From positions 1,364,001 to 1,428,000 of the forward strand of contig CBDDCY010000013.1 in the NCBI GenBank assembly GCA_965226435.1: 64,000 nucleotides of DNA, read 5' to 3'. The notes beneath the pieces are model-generated. The model was not told the origin of the DNA. It worked only from the letters and a program-made list of their open reading frames with translations, and ran no database searches. This document shows, piece by piece, positions 34,112-43,610 of the stretch. The position numbers and the translations under genes were made by a program. The DNA is from UBA6623 sp965226435. GTDB lineage: Bacteria; Acidobacteriota; Terriglobia; Bryobacterales; UBA6623. Numbering within the stretch: position 1 is the stretch's first letter; each line of letters starts with the position of its first letter.

Positions 34112-35563
34112 ATGTTACGGATTCCCGGCCGCTTGACGGCGACATGTGAAGGCGTATCCCGCCGCGATTTTCTTCAGGTCGGCTCGCTCGGGCTGATGGG
34201 GATGCAGTTGTCCCAGGTGCTGGCAATGCAGGATGCCGCGAAGGCCGCGGCGCCGCGTTTTGCCGGCGCGCAGGGTTTCGGCGCGGCGAAGTCGGTGATC
34301 GTGCTGTTCTTGCAGGGCGGTCCCAGCCACATTGATATTTGGGACCCCAAGCCCGATGCTCCCTCGAACGTGCGCGGCGAGTTCAAGCCGATCAAGACGA
34401 AAGTGCCGGGCATCGAACTCAGCGAAACGATGCCGAAGCTGGCGCAGTCGATCGACAAGGCCACGCTGATTCGCTCGATGAGCTACACGCCGGCCGGACT
34501 GTTCAACCACACGGCGGCAATCTACCAGATGCTCACGGGTTACCCGCCCGACAAAGTCTCGCCCTCGGGTCAGCTCGAGCCGCCCTCGCCCATCGATTTC
34601 CCGACTGCGGGGAGTTGGGTCAGCAAATTCCTGCCGCCCACCGAGCCGGTTCTGCCCTTCGTCGAGATGCCCAGGCCTCTCCAGGAGTCGAACGTTATCG
34701 GCAAAGGAGGCGCGGCCGGATTCATCGGAAAAGAATACGACCCCTACCGGCTCTACCAAGACCCCGCCAAGCGGATCAAACTCGACGACTTGGCCTTGCG
34801 CAAGGAAACTCCCAAGGAGCGACTGCAAGACCGCTTCGAGTTGCTCAAAGGCATCAACGGCTCGATGAAGGACCTCGAAAAAGCCGTCGACTCCTATGCT
34901 CTCGACAAGTATTACGAGAGGGCGTTCGACCTGGTGCTCTCGGGCAAGGCGCGCGACGCGTTTGATCTCGAGAAGGAATCGTCCGCGACGCGTGACCGCT
35001 ACGGGCGCTTCACCTTCGGGCAAGGCGCCTTGATGGCCCGCCGCTTGATTGAAGCCGGCACGCGCTTCGTGCAACTCAACTGGCCCTCGGTTGCCAACGG
35101 CAATCCGGAAACGACGGCCTGGGACACGCATGCTTCCAACTTCGGTCCGCTCAGGGATCTGCACTGTCCGAAGCTCGACCAAGCCGTTTCGGCGCTGCTC
35201 GAAGACATGTCGGATAGCGGCTTGCTCGACGAAACGCTCGTCGTCGCGGTTGGAGAGTTCGGGCGCTCGCCGCGGCTGGGCGTCAGCACTTCGGGCAACA
35301 CGAATTCACCCGACGGCCGCGACCACTGGCCGTATTGCTACACCGCGCTCGTCGCCGGCGCGGGCATTCCCGGCGGACGCCTTTATGGTGAATCCGACGA
35401 CACCGCTTCCTCCCCGAGGGAGAAACCGGTACACCCGAACGATCTGCTCGCGACGGTGTATTTCGCGCTCGGCATCGACCCGGGTCAAGAGATCCACAAT
35501 CACATCGACCAGCCCCGCACGCTGGTCAAGGGCCAGCCGCTGGCCGATTTGTGGGTCGGTTGA
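34112..35563 (+). CDS. DUF1501 protein, Tat-exported
   Basis: 483 residues of the DUF1501 family, related to sulfatase/alkaline-phosphatase-fold proteins and almost always paired with PSD1/DUF1549-DUF1553 cytochrome proteins. The start at 34112 is set by a perfect aaggagg at 34097-34103, 8 bases upstream. The leader has SRRDFLQVGSLGLMG, a twin-arginine signal. Typical motifs: SVIVLFLQGGPSHIDIWDPK, RDRYGRFTFGQGALMARRLIEAG, WDTHASNF and GRDHWPYCYTALVAGAGIPGG. The biochemical role is not established; a link to polysaccharide breakdown is often proposed. Its usual partner lies at 39122-42217, here separated by repeats and a PQQ dehydrogenase gene. Confidence 0.9.
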   Translation: MLRIPGRLTATCEGVSRRDFLQVGSLGLMGMQLSQVLAMQDAAKAAAPRFAGAQGFGAAKSVIVLFLQGGPSHIDIWDPKPDAPSNVRGEFKPIKTKVPGIELSETMPKLAQSIDKATLIRSMSYTPAGLFNHTAAIYQMLTGYPPDKVSPSGQLEPPSPIDFPTAGSWVSKFLPPTEPVLPFVEMPRPLQESNVIGKGGAAGFIGKEYDPYRLYQDPAKRIKLDDLALRKETPKERLQDRFELLKGINGSMKDLEKAVDSYALDKYYERAFDLVLSGKARDAFDLEKESSATRDRYGRFTFGQGALMARRLIEAGTRFVQLNWPSVANGNPETTAWDTHASNFGPLRDLHCPKLDQAVSALLEDMSDSGLLDETLVVAVGEFGRSPRLGVSTSGNTNSPDGRDHWPYCYTALVAGAGIPGGRLYGESDDTASSPREKPVHPNDLLATVYFALGIDPGQEIHNHIDQPRTLVKGQPLADLWVG

Positions 35564-35724
35564 TCGGCGTAGTCGAGTAGACCGAAACAGTTTCGCGATT
35601 TCAACAACGCCCGCGGCACCCCGCCGCGGGCGTTTTCTCATGAACTTGATAGAAAGGGACCTCCTCCGAAAGTAACCTTCGAGAGTATTGTGCATTCCGT
35701 TCGTGTCCGGCAAGATCGCCAACA

Positions 35725-35880
35725 CCTTGAGCCGCGAAGCGGCGGCGGGAATATAGCCCAGGGTGGAGCCGGAACGGCGGAACCCTGGGTGGAACCCCCA
35801 CCCCCACGAGCCCTGAAAGGGCGGCGGGAACCTCGCGCCCAACCCTTCAGGCCACCGGGTCCCATTTTCATGGCGGTAGT
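35725..35880 (+). repeat. Family D hairpin-mosaic repeat, copy 5
   Basis: Full core (ccttgagccgcgaagcggc to gagccctgaaagggc) plus the trailing atggcggtagtatgaacgc segment shared with the copies at 46 and 63 kb. It is part of a 1-kb gene-free stretch (35564-36625) filled with repeats. Confidence 0.75.
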
Positions 35881-36037
35881 ATGAACGCCAACGTTCAGAG
35901 AGACTGACTCTTAGGAAATTCCCCGGAGTCTCCTCGATGCCGAGCCCCGACTCCCCAAGAAGAGCGGGATCCCCGTGGGAACGCTCCGCGGTATTCTCAG
36001 CCAAGCGCACATCGATCACGAGCAGTGGGTGAAGCTA

Positions 36038-36357
36038 ACCTGAAACTTCAAATTTCGCGTTACCCGGAGATTCACAACTGCTACCAATAGATCGGACTTT
36101 CACCCACCCGAGCCGCGCCGCCGTGCGGCGCGGTCCGGGCGTTCCCTTCAACCAAGTTTCTCCCCTGAACGACCCGCCGCGGCCCGTGGCGCCACTAGCC
36201 TGAAACTTCAAATCTCGCGCTACCCGGAGATTCACAACCGCTACCAATAGATCGGACTTCCACCCACCCGAGCCGCGCCGCCGTGCGGCGCGGTCCCGGC
36301 GAACCCTTCGACCACGTTTCTCCCCTGAACGATCCGGCGCGGCCGGTGGCGCCACTG
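36038..36357 (-). repeat. Family C repeats, copies 3 and 4 in tandem
   Basis: Two nearly identical units of about 160 bp (36038-36198 and 36199-36357) lie head to tail. Each starts cctgaaacttcaaat and ends gtggcgccact. It is the only tandem arrangement of this family here. The second unit runs directly into a family E element. Confidence 0.8.
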
Positions 36358-36358
36358 A

Positions 36359-36556
36359 CCTGCATCTCTCACCAAGTGTCGAGGCGAAGTGCATGAGAGG
36401 GCCGTCAGTACGAGACGCGGGTCGCTTGGCGCCCCATTTCTTAGACAAGAGGGGCGTACTTGACCGGTACGGTGAGCACCGGCAAGCAAGCGCAACGAAG
36501 TAATGGCGGGCCTATCATGTGCTTCGGCCGTCAGTTGGTGAGAAATGCAGGCCGGC
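36359..36556. repeat. Family E element with terminal inverted repeats, copy 2
   Basis: Complete element matching 17281-17476. The ends are cctgcatctctcaccaa and ttggtgagaaatgcagg, with gccgg following at the right end as in copy 1. It abuts a family C unit on the left without spacer. Confidence 0.75.
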
Positions 36557-36625
36557 CTGATGCATCGGCCACGTCGGGGGCATTCGACATCGACGAGATT
36601 CCGGCCCATTTCTTGGGAGAGAAGC

Positions 36626-38740
36626 TCATTCCCCCAACGCGAACACAAACACCGTCGGCGCCCCGCCGTTTTCGTCAATCCAGAAAGGTGACGGCCGGCC
36701 GGAAACCGCCGCGACGTATTGCTTCCCCTCCAGCTCGTAGGTTACGATCCCGCCTCCCATCGGCCCGCCCGTGTTGAAGCGGTAAAGGACGTCGCCGGAC
36801 CGTGCGTCCAGCACAAGGAAGTCGCCCGTTAACTCGCCCGTAAAGACGACGTTCCCCGAAGTCGTTGTCACCGCGGCGAGCAAAGGCTTGGCCGAGCGAT
36901 ATTTCCAGGCGACCTCTCCGGTCGAGGCATCAAGCGCGGTCAGCCAACCCTGCCATTGCTTGACTTCGGTGACCTGGTCCTTGTCATGGGTGACCTTGCC
37001 TCCCATGTAGAGCCTGCCGGGAAGGTAGCGAACCATCTCGGCGGCTTGGAAGGTCCCACACCAATCAATGGCGGGAACATAGAGGTGGTTTGTTCCGGGG
37101 TTGTGGGCCGGGCCGTTCCAGGCCACGCCCCCTTGCACGCCGGGACAGACGTGAATCGCCTCGTGAGTGGTGACCGGCTTGTCGGCGTTCTTGAGGGTGG
37201 TCACCGCCGCCGCCCAAACCACCTCGCGCGAGTTGCGGTCGATCGGCCGCAGCACGCCTTCCTTACCGACGGTGGTGACGAGGCTGATTTTGCGTCCCTC
37301 GATCGACGTCTCGAGCAACGGGCTGACCTGGGTCAGGTCCCAATCATGCGAGTCACTGCGAACCAGCTGCTTGTACCAACGCAGCTCGCCCGAGCGAATG
37401 TCGAGAGCGATGATCGAGTTCGTGTAAAGGTTCGGCCCCGGCCGCAGGTGAGCGGGCAAGTCCGGGGCCGGGTTCGTGACCGCGACGTAAAGCTCTCCGT
37501 CATCGGGATCAAAGGACATGGGGGTCCAGATCCCTCCACCGCCCACCTTGATGCCTTCGGCGTGGCCCCAGTTTTCCGACCCCGGTTCGTCCGCCCCCGG
37601 AACCGTCTTGAACCGCCAGACGGGCGACCCGTCCGACAGCCGAAAGGCGCCCACCCAGCCCGAGATACCGTTTTCACTACCCGCCGGCCCGATGACGATG
37701 AGGTCTTCATAGATCAACGGCGGCATCGTGAAGGTTTCGCCGAGCGCGGGATCGGCCACTCGCCGCGCCCAGATCAACTTTCCTGTTTCCGCGTGGAGCG
37801 CCAGAAGGTACCCGTCGGCGGTCCCTCGAATGACGCGCCCCTCCTTGATCGCCACGCCTCGGTTGTTGAGCCAGACTTCGCGGTCGCGAGGCTCCCAGGT
37901 ATAGCGCCACTTGGGTCGGCAGGTCGCGGCATCGATCGCAACCGTGTTGCGGGCCGTGGTGACGAACATCGTGCCGTCATGGACGATCGGCCCGCTCTGA
38001 AAGTTGGCGATCTCGCCGACCTGAAACGCGCAAGCAACCTGGAGCTTGGCGGCGTTCTCGGTGTTGATTTGGTCCAGTTCGACGAAACGCGATCCGGAGT
38101 AGTCGTGCGTGTGATGCAGCCAGTCTCGGGTGGAGTGCGCGGCGTCGGTAAGCTCCGCCTGGCTGGGCCCGGCGTCGGCGGGAACCGGCCCGGCGTCGCC
38201 CCGGATAAACAGAGCAACGGGCTCGGGCTCCGTGCCGGCGTCTCGCACCTTGACTTCCTTGAGTCTCGGCGACCCCGCAAGCAGCGTCGTCGATCCCGTC
38301 GGGTGCCCGTTCCGCTCGAGAATGTAAGACAGGACCGCGACATACTCATCGTCGGCCAGTGACCCGACGGCGCCCGCGGGCATGGTGGATCGGATCACGT
38401 ACAGCAGATCGTTCGCCGTGAGAACGGAGCCGCCCCAATCCCCGATTAAATCGGGAATCCTACGGTTCTTGACGAAATCGGGTCCGGCCAGCGGCGGGGC
38501 CGTTCCTCCCCCGCTCAGGTCGGCGCCATGACAGTTTGCGCACGCGGCGGAGTAGACCTGCTCGCCCCGGGCGGCTTGCTCGGCGGTGTAGATCCCTTCG
38601 GTGGTTTGCTGGGGCGCGCCGAGGAGAAACCCCGGCGTGAGAAGCAGCAGCGGAGCAAGTCGTTTGCGAGTTCGGTGTCGCGACCGAGCACGAGGGTGGC
38701 CGAACTCAGCTCCGTCGGTGGTTACAGCTCCAATTGACAT
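36626..38740 (-). CDS. PQQ-dependent dehydrogenase with N-terminal cytochrome c
   Basis: Exported quinoprotein of about 704 residues. The start at 38740 is chosen because aaaggaaa lies upstream and a hydrophobic leader follows (RLAPLLLLTPGFLLGAP). A c-type heme site CANCHG near residue 70 is followed by a distal Met region (MPAGAVGSLADDEY). The rest is an eight-bladed PQQ propeller with GxxxWxY/F-type repeats, such as PKWRYTWEPR, GKLIWARRVAD, SPVWRFKTVP and GEVAWKYRSAK. The heme precedes the propeller, unlike quinohemoprotein alcohol dehydrogenases where it is C-terminal. The substrate is unknown, perhaps an alcohol or sugar. It is divergent from the PSD1 gene. Confidence 0.85.
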   Translation of the reverse strand: MSIGAVTTDGAEFGHPRARSRHRTRKRLAPLLLLTPGFLLGAPQQTTEGIYTAEQAARGEQVYSAACANCHGADLSGGGTAPPLAGPDFVKNRRIPDLIGDWGGSVLTANDLLYVIRSTMPAGAVGSLADDEYVAVLSYILERNGHPTGSTTLLAGSPRLKEVKVRDAGTEPEPVALFIRGDAGPVPADAGPSQAELTDAAHSTRDWLHHTHDYSGSRFVELDQINTENAAKLQVACAFQVGEIANFQSGPIVHDGTMFVTTARNTVAIDAATCRPKWRYTWEPRDREVWLNNRGVAIKEGRVIRGTADGYLLALHAETGKLIWARRVADPALGETFTMPPLIYEDLIVIGPAGSENGISGWVGAFRLSDGSPVWRFKTVPGADEPGSENWGHAEGIKVGGGGIWTPMSFDPDDGELYVAVTNPAPDLPAHLRPGPNLYTNSIIALDIRSGELRWYKQLVRSDSHDWDLTQVSPLLETSIEGRKISLVTTVGKEGVLRPIDRNSREVVWAAAVTTLKNADKPVTTHEAIHVCPGVQGGVAWNGPAHNPGTNHLYVPAIDWCGTFQAAEMVRYLPGRLYMGGKVTHDKDQVTEVKQWQGWLTALDASTGEVAWKYRSAKPLLAAVTTTSGNVVFTGELTGDFLVLDARSGDVLYRFNTGGPMGGGIVTYELEGKQYVAAVSGRPSPFWIDENGGAPTVFVFALGE

Positions 38741-39121
38741 CGACCATTTCCTTTCGCGAAACAGGCACATGGTGTCTTAGGCCGTCAGCCCCGCGGCCAC
38801 TCCTATACCCCCGCCACCGCGCTTCCCGGAATCTTGCGATAGCTGATCGTGAGGCCGATCGAGATGCGAACATTGTACCGCTATACACTGATACTCGACG
38901 CCATTCCACGACGCGTATGAGACATAAATCCGCGAGCCCTTCTCGCAATGCGAACAACAGAATCAGAGCCCCGAGAACAAGCGACCCGCCCAGCAACCGC
39001 GCACCAAACTCCGGGAAGCGGCGCTCGGTACCGCCGATTCTCCCACGGAGGTCGAGCACTCAAGATCGACGATTCACAGCCGATCCCCGCTTCTTCGCGG
39101 TACAATTGCGGTGGGCGGCCC
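38741..39121. other. Divergent intergenic region, no gene supported
   Basis: It lies between the divergent PQQ dehydrogenase and PSD1 genes and must hold both promoters. I see AT-richer patches near 38870-38890 (tgtaccgctatacactg) but no confident -35/-10 pair. An in-frame upward extension of the PSD1 gene into this region gives Arg/Pro-rich, non-family sequence and was not used. Confidence 0.5.
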
Positions 39122-42100
39122 ATGCGGTCTTTGTTACAATGTTGCTCCTCATTTCGGTGGACCTCTTGGCTCCGCGCGGCGCTGTGTGTTCCCTTGTGCC
39201 TTTTTTCGCTCTTCGGCTTCGGCTTCGCCGCCGCGCCTGCTCCCGCCGATGAAAATCTCGAAGCCGCCGCTCTCACGCTGATCGAGAAGCGCTGCCTCGC
39301 CTGCCACAATCCGGGAACGAAAAGTTCCGAGCTTGACCTTTCGACCCTTGAGGCCGCGCGCCGCGGCGGCACGAAAGGACCCGCTCTGGTCGCGGGAACC
39401 CCGGACGAAAGCCTGCTCTATCGCCGCGTCGCCGCCGGAGAAATGCCCCTTGGCGACCCCCTACCCGAAGAAGAACGCGAACTCCTTCGCCGCTGGATCG
39501 AAGCGGGCTCACTCTGGAGCAAGACGCTCGCTTCGGGTCCGCCCGCCGAGGGCAAACGCCACCGCGGCAACGCCGATTGGTGGTCGCTGCAACCACTCCA
39601 ACGTACCCCGGCGCCCGACACGCCCGCGGCCCCCGCGGCATGGCAACGCAGTCCGATCGATCGCCGCGTCTACGCCACCCTGGCGAGCGAAGCCTTGGAG
39701 CCTTCGCCGCCCGCCACTCGCCGCGCGCTGATCCGCCGCGCGAGCTTCGATCTGCTGGGCCTGCCGCCTACGCCGGCCGAGATCGAGGCCTTTGTCAACG
39801 ACCCAAGTGACAACGCCTACGAAAAGCTGATCGACCGCCTGCTGGCGTCGCCGCGTTACGGCGAGCGCTGGGCTCGCCACTGGCTCGATGTGGCGCGTTT
39901 CTCGGAAAGCGAGGGCTTCGAGCGCGACTGGATGCGCGTCAATGCCTGGCCCTATCGCGACTACGTGATTCGCAGTTTCAACGCCGACAAATCGTACCGC
40001 CTGTTCGCCAAAGAGCAAATCGCCGGCGACGTGATGGACTCGCCCACCCGCGACGGCGTCATCGCCACGGGCTTTCTCGTCTCGGGCCCCTATGACGCCG
40101 TGGGCCTGACTTCGGCCGTCAAAGACCAACGCAAGCAAGTCCGCGAAGATCAACTCGAGGAAATGCTCAGTGTCGTGGGGCAGACCTTTCTCGGCCTCAC
40201 CGTCAACTGCGCTCGCTGCCACGACCATAAATTCGATCCCATCCCGCAGCGCGACTACTACCGCGTCAAGGCCGCCTTCGAGGGGGTTTGGCTCGGCGAA
40301 CGCGACTTGCTCACCGAGCCGGAAGCCGCCGCGCGCCGCGAGAAGACGACCGCGCTCAAGAACGCCTACGCGCGGGTCGAGGACCAAATCCACGAACTGC
40401 TGGAGCCTGTCCGCGAGCAAGCCTTGCGCGCACGAGGCTCCGGGCCCGTCGCCGGTCTTCCCAAGCCCCTCGGCTTGTGGCGATTCGACCGCAATTCCCG
40501 CGACCAAGCGGGCACGATGCATATCGAGCTTACCGACGCGTTCGAACTCTCCGACGGGGTGCTGCGCCGCGTTCACGAACGAGTCGTGACTGACGTTTTT
40601 CCGGGAATCGCCACGGCGAAGTTGCCCCACGATGTTCGCGAAAAGACGATCGAAGCCTGGGTTGCCGTCGACGAGTTGCCCGAGAAATCCTCCGTCATCG
40701 TCAACATCCGAAGCCGCGAGGACTATCGAGGCGCCGCCCTCGACGGCATCCGCTACACCGGCGAGAAAGACGGTCATCATTGGGAAAACAGCAGTACAGC
40801 CAATTTCCGCACTCTTGACGTCAAGGGGCCGAGCGAGGACACCGCGCCCGGCGGTCACATACACCTCGCGGTCGTCTACCGGCCCGACCACACCGTCGCC
40901 ATCTATCGCAACGGCGTTCCTTACGGGGAAGCCTATCGGCCCGAGCCCGCCGACGACCGCGATCTGCTCCAAACCTATATCGCCGGTGACGCCGAGGTCT
41001 CCTTCAACAACGTCATCGGGCTCGCTGTCGACGAAGCACGCCTCTACGACACGGCTCTTTCGCCCGAGCAAATCGCCGCCTCGTTCCAGGCCGGCGCCCC
41101 GAGCATTCTCAAAGAAGAGCTGCGCGGGCTGATGACGGGCCAACAGCGAAGCCGCTTTGACGCGCTTGACGCCGAGTCGGTCCGAGTGACCACCGCGCTC
41201 GCGGAGATGGGCGAGCCGAACAAGATCTATGCGGCGGAAATCCGCGAACCGGAACCAACCCACGTCCTCGCCAGGGGCCACGTCGGGAGGCCGGGCGAAC
41301 TCGTCTCGGCCGGCGGCCTCTCGAATGTCGCGGGTTTATCCGCGGAACTCGGACTGGCTCCCGATGCACCCGAGGGCGAACGCCGCAAGCGCTTCGCCGG
41401 GTGGCTCACCTCCGAGAACAATCCGCTTTTCGTGCGCGCCATCGTCAACCGTGTCTGGCACTACCATTTCGGCCGCGGCTTCACCGCGAATCCCAACGAT
41501 CTCGGGTTCAACGGCGGCCCGCCCTCGCACCCGGAATTGCTCGACGCGCTGGCGCTCGATTTCGTCGCCGACGGCTGGAGCCTCAAGAAACTCCACAAGC
41601 GCATCATGCTCCTGGCCGCCTATCGGCAGTCGACGGCGTTTAACGAGCAAGCCGCCGCCCGCGACGCCGACAACGAACTGCTGTGGCGCTATCCGCCGCG
41701 ACGCCTCGAAGGCGAGGCGGTCCGCGACGCCATGCTCGCTGTCAGCGGCAAACTGAATCGCAAAATGGGCGGCCCCAGCTTTCGCCCCTTTGAAAGTGAA
41801 CGCATCGGCTCGCTCGAGCATTACAAGTTGTTTGATAAGGACGACCCCGAGCTCGACCGCCGCACCGTCTACCGCATGAACATCAACTCCGGCACCGACC
41901 CCATGCTCGACGCGCTCGACTGCCCCATCCCCGCCGTCAAGACGCCGCAACGCTTGGCGACCACAACCCCGTTGCAGGCGCTCAGCCTGATGAACAATGC
42001 GTTCGTGCTGCGGCAGGCGAAGTTCTTTGCCGAGCGCGTCGCCGAGCAAGCCGGTGAAGATCCCGCAGACCGCATCGACACGGCCTTCCAGCTCGCGCTC

Positions 42101-42217
42101 GGCCGGCCGCCCGATGAGCCGGAAGCCGCCTGGAGCCGCTCCCTACTCCGCGACCACGGCCTCGAAAGCCTCTGCTGGGGCCTGTTCAACACCGGCGAGT
42201 TCCTGTACCTGAATTAG
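39122..42217 (+). CDS. PSD1/DUF1549-DUF1553 cytochrome c protein
   Basis: Exported protein of 1031 residues with a signal peptide (WLRAALCVPLCLFSLFGF). Domains in order: planctomycete-type cytochrome c (PSCyt1) with CLACHNPGTKSSELDLS near 58; DUF1549 with RRASFDLLGLPPTPAEIEAF and ASPRYGERWARHWLDVAR near 200-255, and a second CxxCH-like RCHDHKFDPIPQRDYY near 365; a LamG/concanavalin-like domain near 450-640; and DUF1553 with NPLFVRAIVNRVWHYHFGRG near 770 and TPLQALSLMNNAFV near 950. Such proteins are encoded with DUF1501 proteins (34112 here) and are common in Planctomycetes and Acidobacteria. They probably bind a carbohydrate and pass electrons in the periplasm. The exact reaction is unknown. 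Confidence 0.9.
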   Translation: MRSLLQCCSSFRWTSWLRAALCVPLCLFSLFGFGFAAAPAPADENLEAAALTLIEKRCLACHNPGTKSSELDLSTLEAARRGGTKGPALVAGTPDESLLYRRVAAGEMPLGDPLPEEERELLRRWIEAGSLWSKTLASGPPAEGKRHRGNADWWSLQPLQRTPAPDTPAAPAAWQRSPIDRRVYATLASEALEPSPPATRRALIRRASFDLLGLPPTPAEIEAFVNDPSDNAYEKLIDRLLASPRYGERWARHWLDVARFSESEGFERDWMRVNAWPYRDYVIRSFNADKSYRLFAKEQIAGDVMDSPTRDGVIATGFLVSGPYDAVGLTSAVKDQRKQVREDQLEEMLSVVGQTFLGLTVNCARCHDHKFDPIPQRDYYRVKAAFEGVWLGERDLLTEPEAAARREKTTALKNAYARVEDQIHELLEPVREQALRARGSGPVAGLPKPLGLWRFDRNSRDQAGTMHIELTDAFELSDGVLRRVHERVVTDVFPGIATAKLPHDVREKTIEAWVAVDELPEKSSVIVNIRSREDYRGAALDGIRYTGEKDGHHWENSSTANFRTLDVKGPSEDTAPGGHIHLAVVYRPDHTVAIYRNGVPYGEAYRPEPADDRDLLQTYIAGDAEVSFNNVIGLAVDEARLYDTALSPEQIAASFQAGAPSILKEELRGLMTGQQRSRFDALDAESVRVTTALAEMGEPNKIYAAEIREPEPTHVLARGHVGRPGELVSAGGLSNVAGLSAELGLAPDAPEGERRKRFAGWLTSENNPLFVRAIVNRVWHYHFGRGFTANPNDLGFNGGPPSHPELLDALALDFVADGWSLKKLHKRIMLLAAYRQSTAFNEQAAARDADNELLWRYPPRRLEGEAVRDAMLAVSGKLNRKMGGPSFRPFESERIGSLEHYKLFDKDDPELDRRTVYRMNINSGTDPMLDALDCPIPAVKTPQRLATTTPLQALSLMNNAFVLRQAKFFAERVAEQAGEDPADRIDTAFQLALGRPPDEPEAAWSRSLLRDHGLESLCWGLFNTGEFLYLN

Positions 42218-42272
42218 CTCAGGCCCGCCGCCCTCCGAAGCATTCTTGAGGGGCGGTGGTAAGATCAAGGTC

Positions 42273-42773
42273 GTGAAGTTTGTTCAAGCAGGGGAACGGG
42301 ATCTGATCGAGCTGGAACCCGATCACGAGACGATCCACAACCTGGCTTCTCAGGCCGGTTTCGATTGCAACATCGAAGAAAATGACCGTGCCCTCACTCT
42401 TGAGGCCAAACCGCAAGCAACCCAAGACCCCCTCGTCCTGTTCGACGCCGGCGATCCGGCCAACGTCGGCTGGTTCTCTCGATGTCAGTTCTATGTGGAC
42501 GGGCTCTCTGGGGCGGTCTTGCAAACGCCTCTCACCCTGGCCAACTGCCGCGATACGCGGGGCGACCTGCTCCAACAAGTGCGCATCGGCGTGTCCAAAG
42601 AGCTGCCGGCGACCTTCAAGCTTCCCGGTAACCAAACCGTCAACGAGCAAGTCGTCTACGCGCTGCTCTACAACCTGCTCGTCGCCCTACGCGATACCGG
42701 CGTGGCCATCTGCGGCCAAGGCGCCATATCCCCACTCGCCGGCCGCGCCGAGAAAATCGGCCCCCAAAACTGA
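42273..42773 (+). CDS. Hypothetical protein
   Basis: Not recognised. About 166 residues with mixed alpha/beta composition, no signal peptide and no membrane segment. Features: an acidic N-terminal third (ELEPDHETIHNLASQAGFDCNIEEND) and a central CQFYVDGLSGAVLQTPLTL. The GTG at 42273 (VKFVQAGERD) is used because the frame before it starts only with TTG and has Gly-rich content. It follows the PSD1 gene by about 55 bp on the same strand, so co-transcription is possible. Five cysteines are scattered with no obvious metal motif. Confidence 0.5.
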   Translation: MKFVQAGERDLIELEPDHETIHNLASQAGFDCNIEENDRALTLEAKPQATQDPLVLFDAGDPANVGWFSRCQFYVDGLSGAVLQTPLTLANCRDTRGDLLQQVRIGVSKELPATFKLPGNQTVNEQVVYALLYNLLVALRDTGVAICGQGAISPLAGRAEKIGPQN

Positions 42774-42801
42774 TCGCCGCCGACCGAATCAATCTCCCAC
42801 T

Positions 42802-42830
42802 CCCAGTGGGGCAGGTCTCCAGGCCTGCCC
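42802..42830. repeat. Family G small palindrome, copy 2
   Basis: cccagtggggcaggtctcc then aggcctgccc, intergenic after the hypothetical gene. It is followed by cccaattgaagtttcagg, which recalls the complement of a family C end. Confidence 0.7.
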
Positions 42831-42969
42831 TTCCTCAACCCGCCCAATTGAAGTTTCAGGCTAGGGCCGCGACGCCCTTGGCGGCCTGACGTTTTGCTAG
42901 GATGTGTTGTCTCGGTTGCTCCGGTTCGGGAGTGTCGAGACAGGCCGTTTCGCCACCGGGAGAATATCC

Positions 42970-43464
42970 GTGAAAACCGTAACCAACTACTGCAGCCGTG
43001 TCTTACTCGCGCTGCTGATCTCAACGCTCGCCGCATCCGCTGCCGGGTTGGTGACCAAGAAAGCCCTCACGCTCTCGGTAGCCAAGGAAGTCGCCGCCGC
43101 CGCCGAAGCCCACGCGAAAAAGAACGGCTGGAAGGTCGTCATCGCCATTCTCGACGACGGCGGAAACCTGCTCTACCTCGAACGCATGGACGGCGCGCAG
43201 AGCGGCAGCATTGAGGTGGCCATCAAGAAAGCCGAGTCCGCGGTCGCCTACCGCCGCCCCACGAAGGTCTTCGGGACCGCGTTGTCCAACGGCGCCACCG
43301 CGCTGCTGGCCCTGCCCGGCGCGATTCCATTTGAAGGCGGCATTCCCTTGCGCGCCGGTCACGACCTACTAGGCTCGATCGGCGTCAGCGGAGCCACCAC
43401 CCAACAAGACGGCACGATCGCCCAAGCCGGCGTCGACAAGTTGGCCGCCATCGCCGGCAAGTAG
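42970..43464 (+). CDS. GlcG/HbpS-family heme-binding-like protein, exported
   Basis: 164 residues of the DUF336 family. A GTG start at 42970 exposes a signal peptide (VLLALLISTLAASAAG). The mature part has the family pattern: ALTLSVAKEVAAAAEAHA, then VVIAILDDGGNLLYLERMDGA, KAESAVAYRRPTK, GGIPLRAG and GSIGVSGATTQQD. Related HbpS binds heme extracellularly, and GlcG is linked to glycolate use; the substrate here is unknown. Monocistronic; the neighbours are unrelated and repeats flank it on both sides. An upstream in-frame ATG at 42904 would put charged residues before the signal peptide and is less likely. Confidence 0.78.
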   Translation: MKTVTNYCSRVLLALLISTLAASAAGLVTKKALTLSVAKEVAAAAEAHAKKNGWKVVIAILDDGGNLLYLERMDGAQSGSIEVAIKKAESAVAYRRPTKVFGTALSNGATALLALPGAIPFEGGIPLRAGHDLLGSIGVSGATTQQDGTIAQAGVDKLAAIAGK

Positions 43465-43533
43465 ACGCCGAGATCCCATCGCCCTCCGGCCACACTATAG
43501 GAACGAAAACCTTCGAGTTTTCGACGCGGCACG

Positions 43534-43560
43534 CAGTGGGGCAGGTCTCCAGGCCTGCCC
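43534..43560. repeat. Family G small palindrome, copy 3
   Basis: cagtggggcaggtctccagg then cctgccc, located between the GlcG-like and MaoC-like genes, which face each other. Confidence 0.7.
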
Positions 43561-43610
43561 TTTCGCGGCCCCTAGGCGAACATCCCCAAGAGGATCTCGG
43601 CGATGCACCC

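Noticed and set aside
39509..41281. Minus-strand frame of 590 codons
   Set aside because: Fully antisense to the PSD1/DUF1553 gene, which has clear domains. The antisense product has none.
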